Of a stretch of 64,000 bases of DNA, positions 1-9,412 are shown one piece after another. Within the stretch, counting starts at the first letter, position 1. Each line of letters opens with the position of its first letter. The DNA is from Amycolatopsis pittospori. Its GTDB lineage: Bacteria; Actinomycetota; Actinomycetes; Mycobacteriales; Pseudonocardiaceae. The DNA lies in contig NZ_JACBXD010000002.1 in NCBI RefSeq assembly GCF_013870525.1, positions 1-64,000 of the forward strand, written 5' to 3'. Under the pieces are notes generated by a model. That model ran no database searches. It was not told the DNA's origin and saw nothing but the letters and a program-made list of their open reading frames with translations. A program made the position numbers and the translations under genes.

Positions 1-1254
1 ACGACGTTCCTTCCCGAGTTGCCGCAGGAGCTGTGGCGCGCAGGCAAGCTTGAGCTTGCCCACGGCGTGACGCAGTTCCTGCAGGTGATGCGGGTCGCCT
101 CTGCTGGTCTGGGCCGGTATCTGGCGGAGATCGAGTCTCGGGGCTGTAAGGATTTGTATGGGTATGGGACGACGTTGGCGTGGTTCGCCGATGTCGCTGG
201 TTTGTCTCAGGCTGAGGCGCGTCCGTATGTGAATCAGGCCATCGATCTGAATCCCACACGTGCGTTGGATGGTCGTGAGGTTCCGGCGTTCGCTCCCGCG
301 ACGGCTGTGGCGGCGGCGGAGGGTGTGATCGGGCAGGAGCGGATCAAGCAGGTCCTGGGGATCTTGAAGGAGATCCCGGCCGAGGTGTCTGTCGAAGCTC
401 GGGAGCGTACGGAGAAGACTCTTGTCGACCTGGCTCGGGATGCGGGCCCCAGTGAAGTTTCGGAACTGGGGAGCACCCTGCTGGGCTTGCTGGATCCCGA
501 CGGTGCAGAGCCGAAGGATCCCGAACCCGCCGAACCGCGCCGTGAACTGACCGTGGAACGCCGCAAGGACGGGTTCTGGAAGATCAAAGGCCTTCTTGAC
601 GATGAGTTGGGTGCCCGGACCGCGGCCGCGCTTGAGGCTTATGCGAAGCCTCGCCCTGTCGACGAGTTCGGCGAAGCCGACTTCCGCACCAAGGCAGAAC
701 GCCAGGGTGACGCCTGGGCCGACCTGCTGGATCTGGCGATCGCGTGCCCGGATCAGCCGGGCACCAGCGGGTACCGGACCCTGATCCACGTGACCGTCGG
801 TCTCGACGAGTTGAAGACCGGGATCGGGAAAGCCTGCCTGGATTTCGTCGGGGAGATGACCGCCCGCGAAGCGCGGATGGCCGCCTGCGACTGTCTCATG
901 CTCCCCGTCGTGCTGAACGCTGCCGGAGAACCGCTTGATGTGGGGCGGCTCCGACGGTTCGTGACTCCGGGCCAGCGACGGGCGTTGAACATCCGCGACG
1001 GGGGCTGCGCGTTCCCCGGCTGCCATCGCAGGCCGAAGAACTGTCACGCACACCATATCCATCACTGGGCAGACGGCGGACGGACCGACCTCCGGAACCT
1101 CGTCTTGCTCTGCGGCTTCCATCACCGGTTGATTCATCACGGTGAGTGGGAAGTGCGGATGGCGGCCGACGGGTTGCCGGAGTTCATCCCACCCCAGTAC
1201 CGGGACCCGTTACGACATCCCCGGCGCAACACCCTCCACCGCGCCGCAGCCTGA
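1..1254 (+). CDS. DUF222 / HNH endonuclease domain protein (13E12-like), 5' end outside window
   Basis: The frame is open from the first base, and the second copy in this window (24834-25235) has extra residues before the matching LPELPQELWRAG segment, so the true start lies left of the window. The visible part has the DUF222 helical region followed by an HNH module near the C-terminus: a CxxPGC pair, the HAHHIHHW catalytic/metal segment, then the LCGFHHRLIH segment. Such genes are multicopy in actinobacteria (REP13E12 in mycobacteria); nuclease activity and biological role are unproven. A terminator-like hairpin follows 3 bases after the stop, exactly as in the second copy. Family assignment is firm, function is inferred. 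Confidence 0.9.
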   Translation, partial: TTFLPELPQELWRAGKLELAHGVTQFLQVMRVASAGLGRYLAEIESRGCKDLYGYGTTLAWFADVAGLSQAEARPYVNQAIDLNPTRALDGREVPAFAPATAVAAAEGVIGQERIKQVLGILKEIPAEVSVEARERTEKTLVDLARDAGPSEVSELGSTLLGLLDPDGAEPKDPEPAEPRRELTVERRKDGFWKIKGLLDDELGARTAAALEAYAKPRPVDEFGEADFRTKAERQGDAWADLLDLAIACPDQPGTSGYRTLIHVTVGLDELKTGIGKACLDFVGEMTAREARMAACDCLMLPVVLNAAGEPLDVGRLRRFVTPGQRRALNIRDGGCAFPGCHRRPKNCHAHHIHHWADGGRTDLRNLVLLCGFHHRLIHHGEWEVRMAADGLPEFIPPQYRDPLRHPRRNTLHRAAA

Positions 1255-1257
1255 CCC

Positions 1258-1292
1258 GAAGAGCCCGCCACCGATCCGGCGACGGGCCCTTC
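1258..1292 (+). terminator. hairpin terminator after DUF222 gene
   Basis: Arms gaagagcccg (1258-1267) and cgggcccttc (1283-1292) pair with one mismatch. The same hairpin follows the other DUF222 copy at 24797-24830, so it travels with the repeat. Confidence 0.6.
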
Positions 1293-1747
1293 GGCATGCC
1301 CGCTGGCCGTGCAGGTCCGGTTCGGTCAGTGCGCGCTACACCTTGCGCGGCGGACGCACCAGGAACTGGTCGACGTGAATGGCCGATCGGCCCGGTGGAC
1401 GGGACCGTGTGGAGCCCTGCCCGGCATCGTCAGAAGCTGAAGGCTCCCTTCGCCGGACCGTGACGTGGTCCAGGGTTGTCCATGAAGGAATCGGGACGCG
1501 CGAAGTCCCGAAAACCAGGGGCAGGTGACGGAAAGACAAGGCGATCGCGGGCAGATCCGGGAGGGGGTGGATCCGCCCGCGACCACGACCTCCTACAAAG
1601 AGGTCCTCAAGGGCCGATCTGTAGAAGGTCGCGGGACCATGGTCGGCGCAGGGCCAGCTGAAACCACTGTCCGGCTTCGAGGACGGACTGCGCTCAGCTT
1701 CGCCGGTGACGTCGTGACCGGCAACAGAAGACCTCTCCCGAAAAGCC
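1293..1747. other. intergenic stretch without a supported gene
   Basis: About 450 bases between the DUF222 terminator and a convergent regulator gene. Short open frames exist on both strands, but none has a good ribosome site or a recognisable product. It may hold decayed coding sequence; I see nothing I can name. Confidence 0.5.
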
Positions 1748-2701
1748 TCAGAGGAGCGCCACTCCCTTCCGTGAGGCGCGGTGCAGCACCGACCCGCCTC
1801 GACGTTCCGTCACCACGAGACCGGCTTCGCGGAGGATGGCCGCGTGCTGGCTGGCCCCGGCCAAGGAGATTCCCGCCGCCTTCGCCAGTTCGGTGGTGTT
1901 GAGGGGACGGTCGGAGCCGAGCAGGTGCAGGATCTCGGCCCGTGTCCGTCCCAGCAGTGACGCCAGTCCCCGGTTCCGGCCTCCCGCTCGGACCAGGTCC
2001 GAATCGGTCGCCGCGGCGTCGATCGGGTACACGAGGAACGGCCGCTCGGTTTCCCGCAGCAGCATGATCGGTCCCGGATGACAGAAGTACGACGGCACCA
2101 GCGTCAGCCCGCGGCCACCGAGGACGACCTCCTGATCGACGGGATACGCGATCTCGAGAACCGGTGGGTTCCAACGCGCGGAGGTGTGCAATGCCCCGAG
2201 GACCGCCTCCAGGCCCTGCTCCATCGCGAGGGCGGCGCGCCGTTCGTGGTCGGCTCGGGTCAGCCGCCGGATCGTGGACCAGAAAGGCCCGATCGCCACC
2301 TCGTGATAGGTCGTCAGTGCCTCACCCAGCAGGCGCAGCGCGGCCGGATCGCCGTCGGCCAGGTCACGCACCCACCCCGTCACCGGCTGTTCGGCGCCGA
2401 GCCGGGCGAGGTCGGCCCTGAGCACCTGCCTCGAGGTGCTCAGGACGATATCGAGCCCCGTCTCCAGGTCGGGCACCTCGGCTTCGGGCGTGAGGAAATC
2501 GGGCGAGTAGCCCCGGTGCCTGGCCAGCTGATGCAGCATCACGATCGCCCACCGCGACCGCTCGGGAACGACCCGGCACCAGCGATCCCGGCTCGGTTCT
2601 TGGAGGCGATGCAGGCTCAGCAGCATCTCCCACAACGGATTCGGCTCCGCCAGGACGCGGATCCGGACCAGATCGGCATCGGAAAAACGAATTCGCAGCA
2701 T
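1748..2701 (-). CDS. ArsR-like winged-helix transcriptional regulator (DUF5937-type)
   Basis: A 317-residue protein with a long N-terminal effector-type region and a C-terminal winged helix (about residues 240-317). The latter has the ArsR-like sequence LGRTRAEILHLLG, then LNTTELAKAAGISLAGASQHAAILREAGLV and a basic wing. ArsR-type proteins of this layout bind DNA as dimers and act as repressors. I chose the ATG at 2699-2701 because ggggg lies 4 bases upstream; another in-frame ATG is at 2714-2716. It lies 83 bases downstream of, and in the same direction as, the alpha/beta hydrolase gene, so the two may be co-transcribed. The ligand is unknown. Confidence 0.75.
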   Translation of the reverse strand: MLRIRFSDADLVRIRVLAEPNPLWEMLLSLHRLQEPSRDRWCRVVPERSRWAIVMLHQLARHRGYSPDFLTPEAEVPDLETGLDIVLSTSRQVLRADLARLGAEQPVTGWVRDLADGDPAALRLLGEALTTYHEVAIGPFWSTIRRLTRADHERRAALAMEQGLEAVLGALHTSARWNPPVLEIAYPVDQEVVLGGRGLTLVPSYFCHPGPIMLLRETERPFLVYPIDAAATDSDLVRAGGRNRGLASLLGRTRAEILHLLGSDRPLNTTELAKAAGISLAGASQHAAILREAGLVVTERRGGSVLHRASRKGVALL

Positions 2702-2784
2702 ATGACCCCCAGTCATAGGGGGCCAGATCGTAGAGGTCGCCTCTGCCACAACGCTGGCACCGGCCGAGCGCCCCTGGTCAGGTC

Positions 2785-3726
2785 CTATTTGGACTCGACC
2801 CGGCCGAGCGGACCGGGACCGGCCGTCAGCGCGTCGCACGCCTCCTGCCAGGCGGTGTCCCCCGCGTACAGCTCGCTGCGCAGGTAGGCCCAGGTGAGCC
2901 GCTGCACCGCCGCCACCCGCTCGAGGTTCTCGTCGGTGGTCTCGGCGACGTCGTAGCCGGAGATCCCGCCGAGACCGTGCTCCGCGTCGAACAGGGTGAG
3001 CAAGGTCTTTCGCCCCGGGGAGAGGGAGTACGGATCCGTGTGCCAGTCGGGACCGCGAACCGTGAGGTGGGTGGAGGCGTCCTTGTCCCCCGCCACCACG
3101 AGCGCCGGCGTCGTCATCTTGGAGAAGTCCGTGGTCAGGAAGACGGGGTAGTTCTCGGCCACGAACCCGGTGACGGCGTCGCCGCCCCGGCCGGGCGCCG
3201 CGAGCAGCACACCGGCGGAGATACGGGGTTCGGCCAGGTCCACTTCCGTTCCGTCGTGCGGATCGGTGTACCGCGCGCCCAGCAGGAGACTCGCGGTGTG
3301 CCCGCCCATCGAATGCCCGGCGACGGCGACCTTGGTCCGGTCCAGCCGTCCGCCGAGCCGCGGGACGGCGGCCTCGATCTCGTCGAGGCGGTCGAGGACG
3401 CGGGTCATGTCTTCGGCGCGCGACCGGTAGTAGAGCGGCGCTTCGGGGTCGCCGGAATCGAGGTCCAGCGTCCTCGAACTCAGGTGTGTGGGCTGGATGA
3501 CGACGAAGCCGTTCGCCGCCCAGAAGTTCACGAGCGGGGCATAGCCGTTCATCGACGAGAGATGGTTCGAATACCCCTGGCCGTGCGACAGCAGGATGAT
3601 CGGCAGCTCGCTCCCGGTCACCGGCGCGGAGACCCGGACCTGCAGGTCGACCGCGCGATCCGGCGTCGGCAGCACCACCGGGCCGACCGAGAGCACAGGT
3701 GTGGGAGCGGTGGTCGAAATACTCAT
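2785..3726 (-). CDS. alpha/beta hydrolase (chlorophyllase / PAF-acetylhydrolase-like)
   Basis: A 313-residue hydrolase without a signal peptide. The early LLSHGQG segment is the oxyanion-hole region and GHSMGG near residue 145 is the nucleophile elbow; a downstream DAEHG supplies the likely catalytic His. It resembles dienelactone-hydrolase/chlorophyllase-fold esterases, substrate unknown. The ATG at 3724-3726 is preceded by gaaggaag at a good distance. A long inverted repeat (3755-3799) lies directly upstream, so a TetR-type repressor probably controls it. Confidence 0.8.
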   Translation of the reverse strand: MSISTTAPTPVLSVGPVVLPTPDRAVDLQVRVSAPVTGSELPIILLSHGQGYSNHLSSMNGYAPLVNFWAANGFVVIQPTHLSSRTLDLDSGDPEAPLYYRSRAEDMTRVLDRLDEIEAAVPRLGGRLDRTKVAVAGHSMGGHTASLLLGARYTDPHDGTEVDLAEPRISAGVLLAAPGRGGDAVTGFVAENYPVFLTTDFSKMTTPALVVAGDKDASTHLTVRGPDWHTDPYSLSPGRKTLLTLFDAEHGLGGISGYDVAETTDENLERVAAVQRLTWAYLRSELYAGDTAWQEACDALTAGPGPLGRVESK

Positions 3727-3754
3727 GATGGGTCTTCCTTCGGGATCATCGACT

Positions 3755-3799
3755 AAGCGGAACACTGCTCCACAAAACATACGGAGCAGTGTTCCGCTT
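3755..3799. promoter_or_regulatory. paired TetR-type operator upstream of hydrolase
   Basis: Perfect 17-bp inverted arms (3755-3771 and 3783-3799) with an 11-base spacer. Each arm is itself an imperfect palindrome (ggaacactgctcc), as expected for two neighbouring dimer sites. It overlaps the region where the hydrolase promoter must lie. Confidence 0.6.
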
Positions 3800-3814
3800 T
3801 GTCAAACGACCGTG

Positions 3815-6800
3815 TTACCTCGTGCCGCGCCGACCCGTCGACACCACCGCCGGGACCTGCCCGCCGGTGATCACGAACTGCGAACCCGGCTGGGTGACGA
3901 TGTCGCCCGTCCCCGAGTTCGTGATCGTCACGTTCGACAACGTCGCGGTGCCACGGGCGCCGCTCATCGCGAGGATGCCGGCGCCGTTGTTCGACTTGTC
4001 GATCTTGACGTTCGTGACGGCCACGTTCATGGTGCCGCCGCCGGTCTTGAACTGGATGCCGTCGTAGGTCGAGTCGTGGATCTCCGTGTCGCGCAGCGTG
4101 ACACCGGTGATGTCCTTGCCCTGCGCGAAGAACGTGATCGCGCCGAACTCCTGGTCCTCGTTCCAGAACACCCCGCCGCAGCGGTACAGCGCGTTGTTCG
4201 CGATGAGGGTCTGCCCGGAGAACGGCAGCGGATCGTGATCCGTCGCCAGCATGATGCCCGGGTAGTTCATCGTGTCGGAGACGATGTTGTTCTCGATCTT
4301 GTTGCCGTACCCGCCGTAGATCGCGATCCCGTTGGCACGCCAGGGAAGCTGGATCGTGTTGTTGGCGAACACGTTGTCGTGCGCGACGTCCTGCGACGTG
4401 TCCTTCACATACTGGTTCGCCCACACCGCGAGAGCGTCGTCACCGGTGGTGCGGAACGACGAGTTGAACACCCGCGAATTCCGGGAACCGTTGGTGAAGT
4501 TGATGCCGTCGGCGTAGGTGTTCCGGATCCGCATTCCGCTGAACTCCAGGCCGTCGGCCGGCCCCCAGAGCGACGGGATGTTGCTGTAGTCCCGGCCGAC
4601 CCAGGCGCCGACGTTCGCGTGCTCGATCCACACGTTCGAGATCTTCGTACCGGTGCCGAACCGGCCGTTGAGACCGACACCGCCCTCGGCGTTGCCGTCC
4701 CCACCGCGGATCCGGCCGGAACCGAAGATGGCGATGTCCGAGATCTGCGTGTTCTTGTCGATGTCGAACCCGAAGTTGCCCTCGTGCGGGTGGTTGATGC
4801 CGCCCGCGTTCTGCGGTTCGGTCAACGAGTACAGCTGCGAGTGCCACATGCCGGCACCGCGGATCGTCACGTTGGAGATGCCGATCTGGTTGTACTGGCC
4901 GCCGCCGTTGGGCACGTTCGGGTCGTCGGTCAGGATCTTCTTCTCCTGCCGCCACTGCCCCGCCGGGATCCACACGCAGGCGATCACGCCGTTCTGGTCG
5001 TCGGTGACCGCGCGCTGGATCGCCGTCGAGTCGTCGTTCCCGTCGTTCGGCACCGCGCCGTACTCCGTGATCGACGTGCAGTTCGCCGGCTTCTCCGACG
5101 CGGGCGCGACCTGCTCCAGGTCGATCGTGTCGACGATGTAGAACGCCGCGGTGTCGCCGCTGTCCCGCTGCAGCTTGAACTTCGTGCCCGGCGGGTACGA
5201 CTGCGCCAGCAGCGCGTGCGATTCGTCGAACAGCCTCCGTGCGTTGGCCTGCGGGGTGTTCGTCAGGCCTTCGGGATCGTCCGTGCTGCCGTAGAGCCAG
5301 CTGTGCTTCGACGACAGCGTCAGCTTCTGCGCGAAGGTCCCGTTGACGTACAGGCTGATCGTCGCGTCCTGACCGCCGCCACCCGGGGCGTCGGGGATGG
5401 AGTTGCGCACCACGATCGAGTTCGCCTGGTTCGTCGAGGTGAACTCCACGTACTGGCCCTGGCTCGCCAGTCGCACCGACTTGCGGCCCGAGGACTCGGT
5501 CGCGAAGTTCGTGTGCCCGAAGGTCCGCAGCGGGTCGGCTTCCAGGAGTTGTCCTTGGTACTGCGCGGCTTCCGCCTCGTAACCGACGTACGGCACCGCC
5601 GCGCCGCGGCCCACCACGATCGCCCGCGAAAGCCCGTTGTTGGACTCGTTGGTCTCGGTGACGAGGTTGGTCGAGTCGGCCGTCGCGGCGAGGGTCGCCC
5701 CGCCGTTGGCCGCGGTCCAGGTGCCCGAGATCGCGACGTTCGCCGTGGCACCGGCCGCGATCGCGCCGGTGGCACCGGTCAGTGTCGCGCCGCCGACGGT
5801 CAGCCGCGTCACCGAAGCGCCCGCGCCGCTCGTGCCGCGGTTGTGCACCGCGACGGTGAACGAGACCGCCGCGCCGACCGCCGGATTCGAAGGATTGGAG
5901 GTGATGCCGGTGACCTCGAGATCCGGCCCCGGCGACTGCGCGATCACGAGCGACGTCGGCGAGGTGAAGGTGTTGTTGGTGTCGTCCTGCTCGGCCACCT
6001 TGCCGGCGGGGTCGACGGTCGCGCTCACGCTGTACGTGCCCTGAGGCCGTGTACCGGCGCTCACGGTCACCGTCGTGGACGCGCCGGCGGTGAGTGCGCC
6101 GACCGCCGCGTCCCCGACGACGGTGCCACCGACGCTGACGCTCGCGGTCGTCGCGGCCGCGTTGGCCGTCCCGTTGTTCTTCACCGTCGCCGAAACCGCG
6201 AGCTGACTGGTCTCGGTCGGGTTCTCCGGAGTCCAGGAAATGCCGGTGACGACGAGATCCGGGTTCGGCGCCGGGGTGCCGAGGACCTGGAATTCGGCGA
6301 CCTGGCCGCCCGGGGCCCCGGAGTTGGCGGAGAACTGCAGACGGACGTCCGAGGCGACTCCGCTGACCGGGATGGTGACCGTGTTCTGGTTGGTGGCGGG
6401 ATCGAACCGGTGGTCCGCTCGCGCCGAGAGCGAGGTGAACGCGGTGGCGCCCTGTTCCCGGCCGAGGACCTCGAAGTTCTGTGTCCGCGCGCCCCAGGCG
6501 GTGTCCGGGTCGAGCTTCACGACGATCGAGTCGACGTCGGCGTTCGCGCCGAGCTTGACCGTCAGCGAGTTCGGGTAGCCCGCGGCGGACTCCCAGTAGG
6601 TGGCGGTGTTGTTGTCGTTGGCGTTCGTGGCGACGAAGGAATGGACCGTCGACGTCGCCTCGATCGGCTTGCCCGCGGCGAGATTCGCGCCCGCCGTGGT
6701 CCCGGAGCGCACGACGTGGTCGCTGTCGGCGGACACGTTGCCCGCCGCGTCCTTCGCCCGCACGAAGTATTCGATCCGGGTCCCCACCGGCCTGGTCTCG

Positions 6801-7513
6801 GTGAACGTGGTGCCGGTGATCGTGGTGACCGGTGTGCCGTCGCGGTAGACGGTGTAACCGGTGACGCCGACATTGTCGGTCGACGCCGACCACGCCAGCC
6901 GCACCTGGCCGGGGGCGGGCTCGGTCAGCGCGAGGTTCGCGGGCGCGCTCGGTGCCTGGGTGTCGCCGGTGTCCGGGCCGTACAACTCGAATTCCGAAAG
7001 CTGCGCCGCGGGCCACCGCGTGTTCGCGGTGATCTGCAGCCGCACGTACCGGGCCGACGCGGTCACCGGGATCGTCACGGTGTTGGCGCCGGGAGTGAAC
7101 GCGTAACCGGCCGGCGCGCCGAAGTCGGTGAACGCCGTCCCGTCGGTACTGCCGCGCACGGTCAGCGTCTGGGTGCGGGATTCCCAGGCGGAGGGCAGTT
7201 TCAGCACGATCCGTGAGAGGGATTTCGCCGAGCCGAGGTCGGCCTGGATCCACTGCGGGAACGCGTTGTTCGCGGACTCCCAATAGCTGTCCTGATTCCC
7301 GTCGACCGCGTTCGCGACGGGATAGCCGGGCAGCGAACTGCTCGCCGACACCGTGCGGGTCAACGGCACTTCCGCGAGCGCCGCCGGTCCGGAGGAAGCG
7401 GCGGCGAGGTCCGGAGGTGGACCACTCGCCGCGGAGGCGAGGGAGAGACCGGCGACGGAAAGCCCAGCCGCTAGGAAACCGGCTATGAGCCGGGACAGGC
7501 GCATACGTGTCAT
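3815..7513 (-). CDS. secreted modular alpha-1,3-glucanase-like glycoside hydrolase (GH87)
   Basis: 1232 residues. In order: signal peptide (about 1-35), F5/8-type C (CBM32) domain (about 50-185), fibronectin type III (about 190-280), second F5/8 domain (about 285-420), two CARDB domains (about 425-640), a CBM6/35-like domain (about 655-790) and a parallel beta-helix catalytic region to the end. Within the helix, Asp1002, Asp1025 and Asp1026 (ADGINF and TTGDDALAVW) have the 23+1 spacing I recall for the catalytic aspartates of the GH87 enzyme Agl-FH1. It should cleave alpha-1,3-glucan (mutan, nigeran, fungal wall) outside the cell. The ATG at 7511-7513 follows aagaagagaag. A perfect cttgcgcaag palindrome at 7624-7633 and related half-sites upstream may be a sugar-responsive operator. 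Confidence 0.82.
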   Translation of the reverse strand: MTRMRLSRLIAGFLAAGLSVAGLSLASAASGPPPDLAAASSGPAALAEVPLTRTVSASSSLPGYPVANAVDGNQDSYWESANNAFPQWIQADLGSAKSLSRIVLKLPSAWESRTQTLTVRGSTDGTAFTDFGAPAGYAFTPGANTVTIPVTASARYVRLQITANTRWPAAQLSEFELYGPDTGDTQAPSAPANLALTEPAPGQVRLAWSASTDNVGVTGYTVYRDGTPVTTITGTTFTETRPVGTRIEYFVRAKDAAGNVSADSDHVVRSGTTAGANLAAGKPIEATSTVHSFVATNANDNNTATYWESAAGYPNSLTVKLGANADVDSIVVKLDPDTAWGARTQNFEVLGREQGATAFTSLSARADHRFDPATNQNTVTIPVSGVASDVRLQFSANSGAPGGQVAEFQVLGTPAPNPDLVVTGISWTPENPTETSQLAVSATVKNNGTANAAATTASVSVGGTVVGDAAVGALTAGASTTVTVSAGTRPQGTYSVSATVDPAGKVAEQDDTNNTFTSPTSLVIAQSPGPDLEVTGITSNPSNPAVGAAVSFTVAVHNRGTSGAGASVTRLTVGGATLTGATGAIAAGATANVAISGTWTAANGGATLAATADSTNLVTETNESNNGLSRAIVVGRGAAVPYVGYEAEAAQYQGQLLEADPLRTFGHTNFATESSGRKSVRLASQGQYVEFTSTNQANSIVVRNSIPDAPGGGGQDATISLYVNGTFAQKLTLSSKHSWLYGSTDDPEGLTNTPQANARRLFDESHALLAQSYPPGTKFKLQRDSGDTAAFYIVDTIDLEQVAPASEKPANCTSITEYGAVPNDGNDDSTAIQRAVTDDQNGVIACVWIPAGQWRQEKKILTDDPNVPNGGGQYNQIGISNVTIRGAGMWHSQLYSLTEPQNAGGINHPHEGNFGFDIDKNTQISDIAIFGSGRIRGGDGNAEGGVGLNGRFGTGTKISNVWIEHANVGAWVGRDYSNIPSLWGPADGLEFSGMRIRNTYADGINFTNGSRNSRVFNSSFRTTGDDALAVWANQYVKDTSQDVAHDNVFANNTIQLPWRANGIAIYGGYGNKIENNIVSDTMNYPGIMLATDHDPLPFSGQTLIANNALYRCGGVFWNEDQEFGAITFFAQGKDITGVTLRDTEIHDSTYDGIQFKTGGGTMNVAVTNVKIDKSNNGAGILAMSGARGTATLSNVTITNSGTGDIVTQPGSQFVITGGQVPAVVSTGRRGTR

Positions 7514-7654
7514 GGCGTCTTCTCTTCTTTGAGACAGCGGGGAGGGAGCCAGAGCCGTACGAGCATGCAACAACCGAGACACGTAATGCAATAAGTAGAC
7601 ACGCTTTCGCAAATTTACGACTTCTTGCGCAAGATTGCGTCATCCCAACACAAA

Positions 7655-7691
7655 AAAGAGGGCCGGCCCGACTTTTCGGGCGGCCCTCTTT
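7655..7691. terminator. terminator of deazaflavin oxidoreductase gene
   Basis: Arms aaagagggcc (7655-7664) and ggccctcttt (7682-7691) with an inner gcccg/cgggc pairing. It follows the stop of the minus-strand gene at 7707 and is flanked by A- and T-rich tails. Confidence 0.75.
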
Positions 7692-7706
7692 CGTCGAATC
7701 CGGGTG

Positions 7707-8129
7707 TCAGACCCGGCGAAGCTCGATCACCGGGATGACCCGGCTGGTCTTGCGCTGGTATTCGGCGAACTGCGGCTGGACCGCGGACTGCTTGTCGTAG
7801 ATCTCGTCGCGTTCGGCGCCGTCGAGGACCCGCGCGACCACCGGGTAGGTCTCGGTACCGAATTCGACCTTCGTCTCCGGATTCGCCACCAGGTTGTGGT
7901 ACCACGCCGGGTTCTCGTCGGACCCGCCCTTGCTGGCGAAGATGTAGAGCCGGTCGTCCTCCTGGAAGGGGACGAGCGGCGCGATCCGTTCGGTGCCGGA
8001 TTTCGCGCCGACGTGATGCACCAGTACCAGCGGATAGCCCTCGAACATGCCGCCGACGGCCCCGCCGTTCGCCCGGAACTCGGTGATCACGGAGCGGTTC
8101 ATCTCGTCGAAGTCGATCGTGTCTGCCAT
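7707..8129 (-). CDS. nitroreductase-family deazaflavin(F420)-dependent oxidoreductase (Ddn-like)
   Basis: A 140-residue single-domain split-barrel protein of the DUF385/Ddn type. It contains the characteristic LVLVHHVGAKSGTERIAPLVPF segment, then a glycine-rich ASKGGSDENPAWYHNLVANP segment that contacts F420 in known relatives, and a KVEFGTETYPVVAR strand. These enzymes use F420H2 to reduce activated double bonds or nitro groups. The ATG at 8127-8129 has gagg just upstream. It is divergent from an AraC-type gene 87 bases away, which may regulate it. Confidence 0.85.
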   Translation of the reverse strand: MADTIDFDEMNRSVITEFRANGGAVGGMFEGYPLVLVHHVGAKSGTERIAPLVPFQEDDRLYIFASKGGSDENPAWYHNLVANPETKVEFGTETYPVVARVLDGAERDEIYDKQSAVQPQFAEYQRKTSRVIPVIELRRV

Positions 8130-8216
8130 GACCTCGATCGTATGGAGCATCGCTTGGATTGATCGATACCAGAAAGCGCCATGAACATATCCGTCTGTAG
8201 CACTATCCTGGCCGAC

Positions 8217-9170
8217 ATGGACCTGTTGGCCGAAACGCTCGCCGTCGGCGGTGTCCGGGGAACCGCCGGCGCCCGGATCGAGGCGTCCGGCCCGTGGGGT
8301 ATCCGCTGGCACGGCATCGCGGGCGCGGCGTTCTACGCCGTCACCTCCGGCACCGCCTGGCTGGACCTGGCCGGTCACCCGGCGCGACAGCTCATGCCGG
8401 GCGACGTCGTCCTGCTGCCGAACGGCTCGGGGCACACCCTGCGCAGTGAGCCTGACGCGGCGATACTCCCCCACCAGTGCACCGCGGCGGAGGACGCCCG
8501 GGCCTGCGGCGGCGTACTGCGCCTCGGCTCGGGAGAGGTGCAGACCCACGTCCTCGGCGCCACCTACGACTACGACCCGGCGGTGTCCACCCAGGTCCTC
8601 ACCACGCTGCCGGAACTCGTGCACATCCGGGCGAACCACGGCGGCGGCTGCCTGGACGACACGGTCCGGCTGCTGTCCCGGGAGCTGGCCCATCCGCAGA
8701 TCGCCACCGCGTTCGTCCTCAACCGGCTCGTCGACATCCTTCTCGTCCAGTTGCTCCGCGTCTGGCTGACCGAGAAGCCCGCCGAGGCGCAGGGAACCTG
8801 GCTCGGCGTCCTCGGCGATCCCCTGGTCAGCGTGGCGTTGGCCAAACTCCACGAGGCTCCGGCGAAGCCGTGGACGACCGATCTGCTCGCGGCGGAGTCG
8901 GCGACCTCCCGCAGCACGCTGACCCGCCGGTTCCGGGAGACCACCGGCCGGACACCCGGCGACTACCTCACCCGGTGGCGGATGGATCTGGCCGCCGTCC
9001 GGCTCCGCGACACCGACGACACGGTGGACACCATCGCACGCTCGGTCGGCTACACCTCGGTGTACGCGTTCAGCCGGGCTTTCCGGCGCGCACGGCGTCA
9101 GGCCCCCGGGCAGTACCGCGGGTCGGCCCGCTCGGCGCCGGCGGCGGAGAAGTCCGGGAATCCACTGTAG
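8217..9170 (+). CDS. AraC-family transcriptional regulator with cupin sensor
   Basis: 317 residues. An N-terminal AraC-binding cupin (about 1-180; the PGDVVLLPNGSGHTL segment is typical) is followed by a C-terminal two-helix-turn-helix domain (about 205-305) ending in VGYTSVYAFSRAFRRARRQAPGQYR. The start at 8217 (MDLLAETL) matches the usual beginning of this subfamily; an in-frame ATG at 8181 would crowd the divergent promoter. It probably controls the divergently transcribed deazaflavin oxidoreductase. A GC hairpin follows the stop. Confidence 0.85.
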   Translation: MDLLAETLAVGGVRGTAGARIEASGPWGIRWHGIAGAAFYAVTSGTAWLDLAGHPARQLMPGDVVLLPNGSGHTLRSEPDAAILPHQCTAAEDARACGGVLRLGSGEVQTHVLGATYDYDPAVSTQVLTTLPELVHIRANHGGGCLDDTVRLLSRELAHPQIATAFVLNRLVDILLVQLLRVWLTEKPAEAQGTWLGVLGDPLVSVALAKLHEAPAKPWTTDLLAAESATSRSTLTRRFRETTGRTPGDYLTRWRMDLAAVRLRDTDDTVDTIARSVGYTSVYAFSRAFRRARRQAPGQYRGSARSAPAAEKSGNPL

Positions 9171-9212
9171 ACAAGTCGTTCTGACACATCTGTGCCATCG
9201 GCACTGATGTGC

Positions 9213-9238
9213 CGGGCGGCCGGGTTCCACGCCGCCCG
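9213..9238 (+). terminator. hairpin after AraC gene
   Basis: Perfect 8-bp arms cgggcggc (9213-9220) and gccgcccg (9231-9238), 43 bases after the AraC stop codon. Confidence 0.45.
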
Positions 9239-9412
9239 AAATGGGGTTCTCCCGTCTTTAGTCGCTATCTAGTGCCATATCCGCCTGCCTAGCATGGGAA
9301 AACCGTCAGCGGATCAAGCCAGGGCGACCCCCGGCGATCGCGCGACGGGCACGAACGGGTACCCGTCGATCTCGCGTTCTCCCCGTAGTTTCCTTTGCAG
9401 TGGAAGGCATCC

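Noticed and set aside
1326-1539. Short minus-strand frame ending in HVDQFLVRPPRKV
   Set aside because: It looks like a possible decayed protein tail, but there is no start signal, no homologous partner in the window and no family I can name.
3596-7216. A 1206-codon open frame on the plus strand
   Set aside because: It runs antisense to the GH87 gene, has Arg/Val/Asp-biased composition typical of GC-rich shadow frames and no ribosome site or domain.
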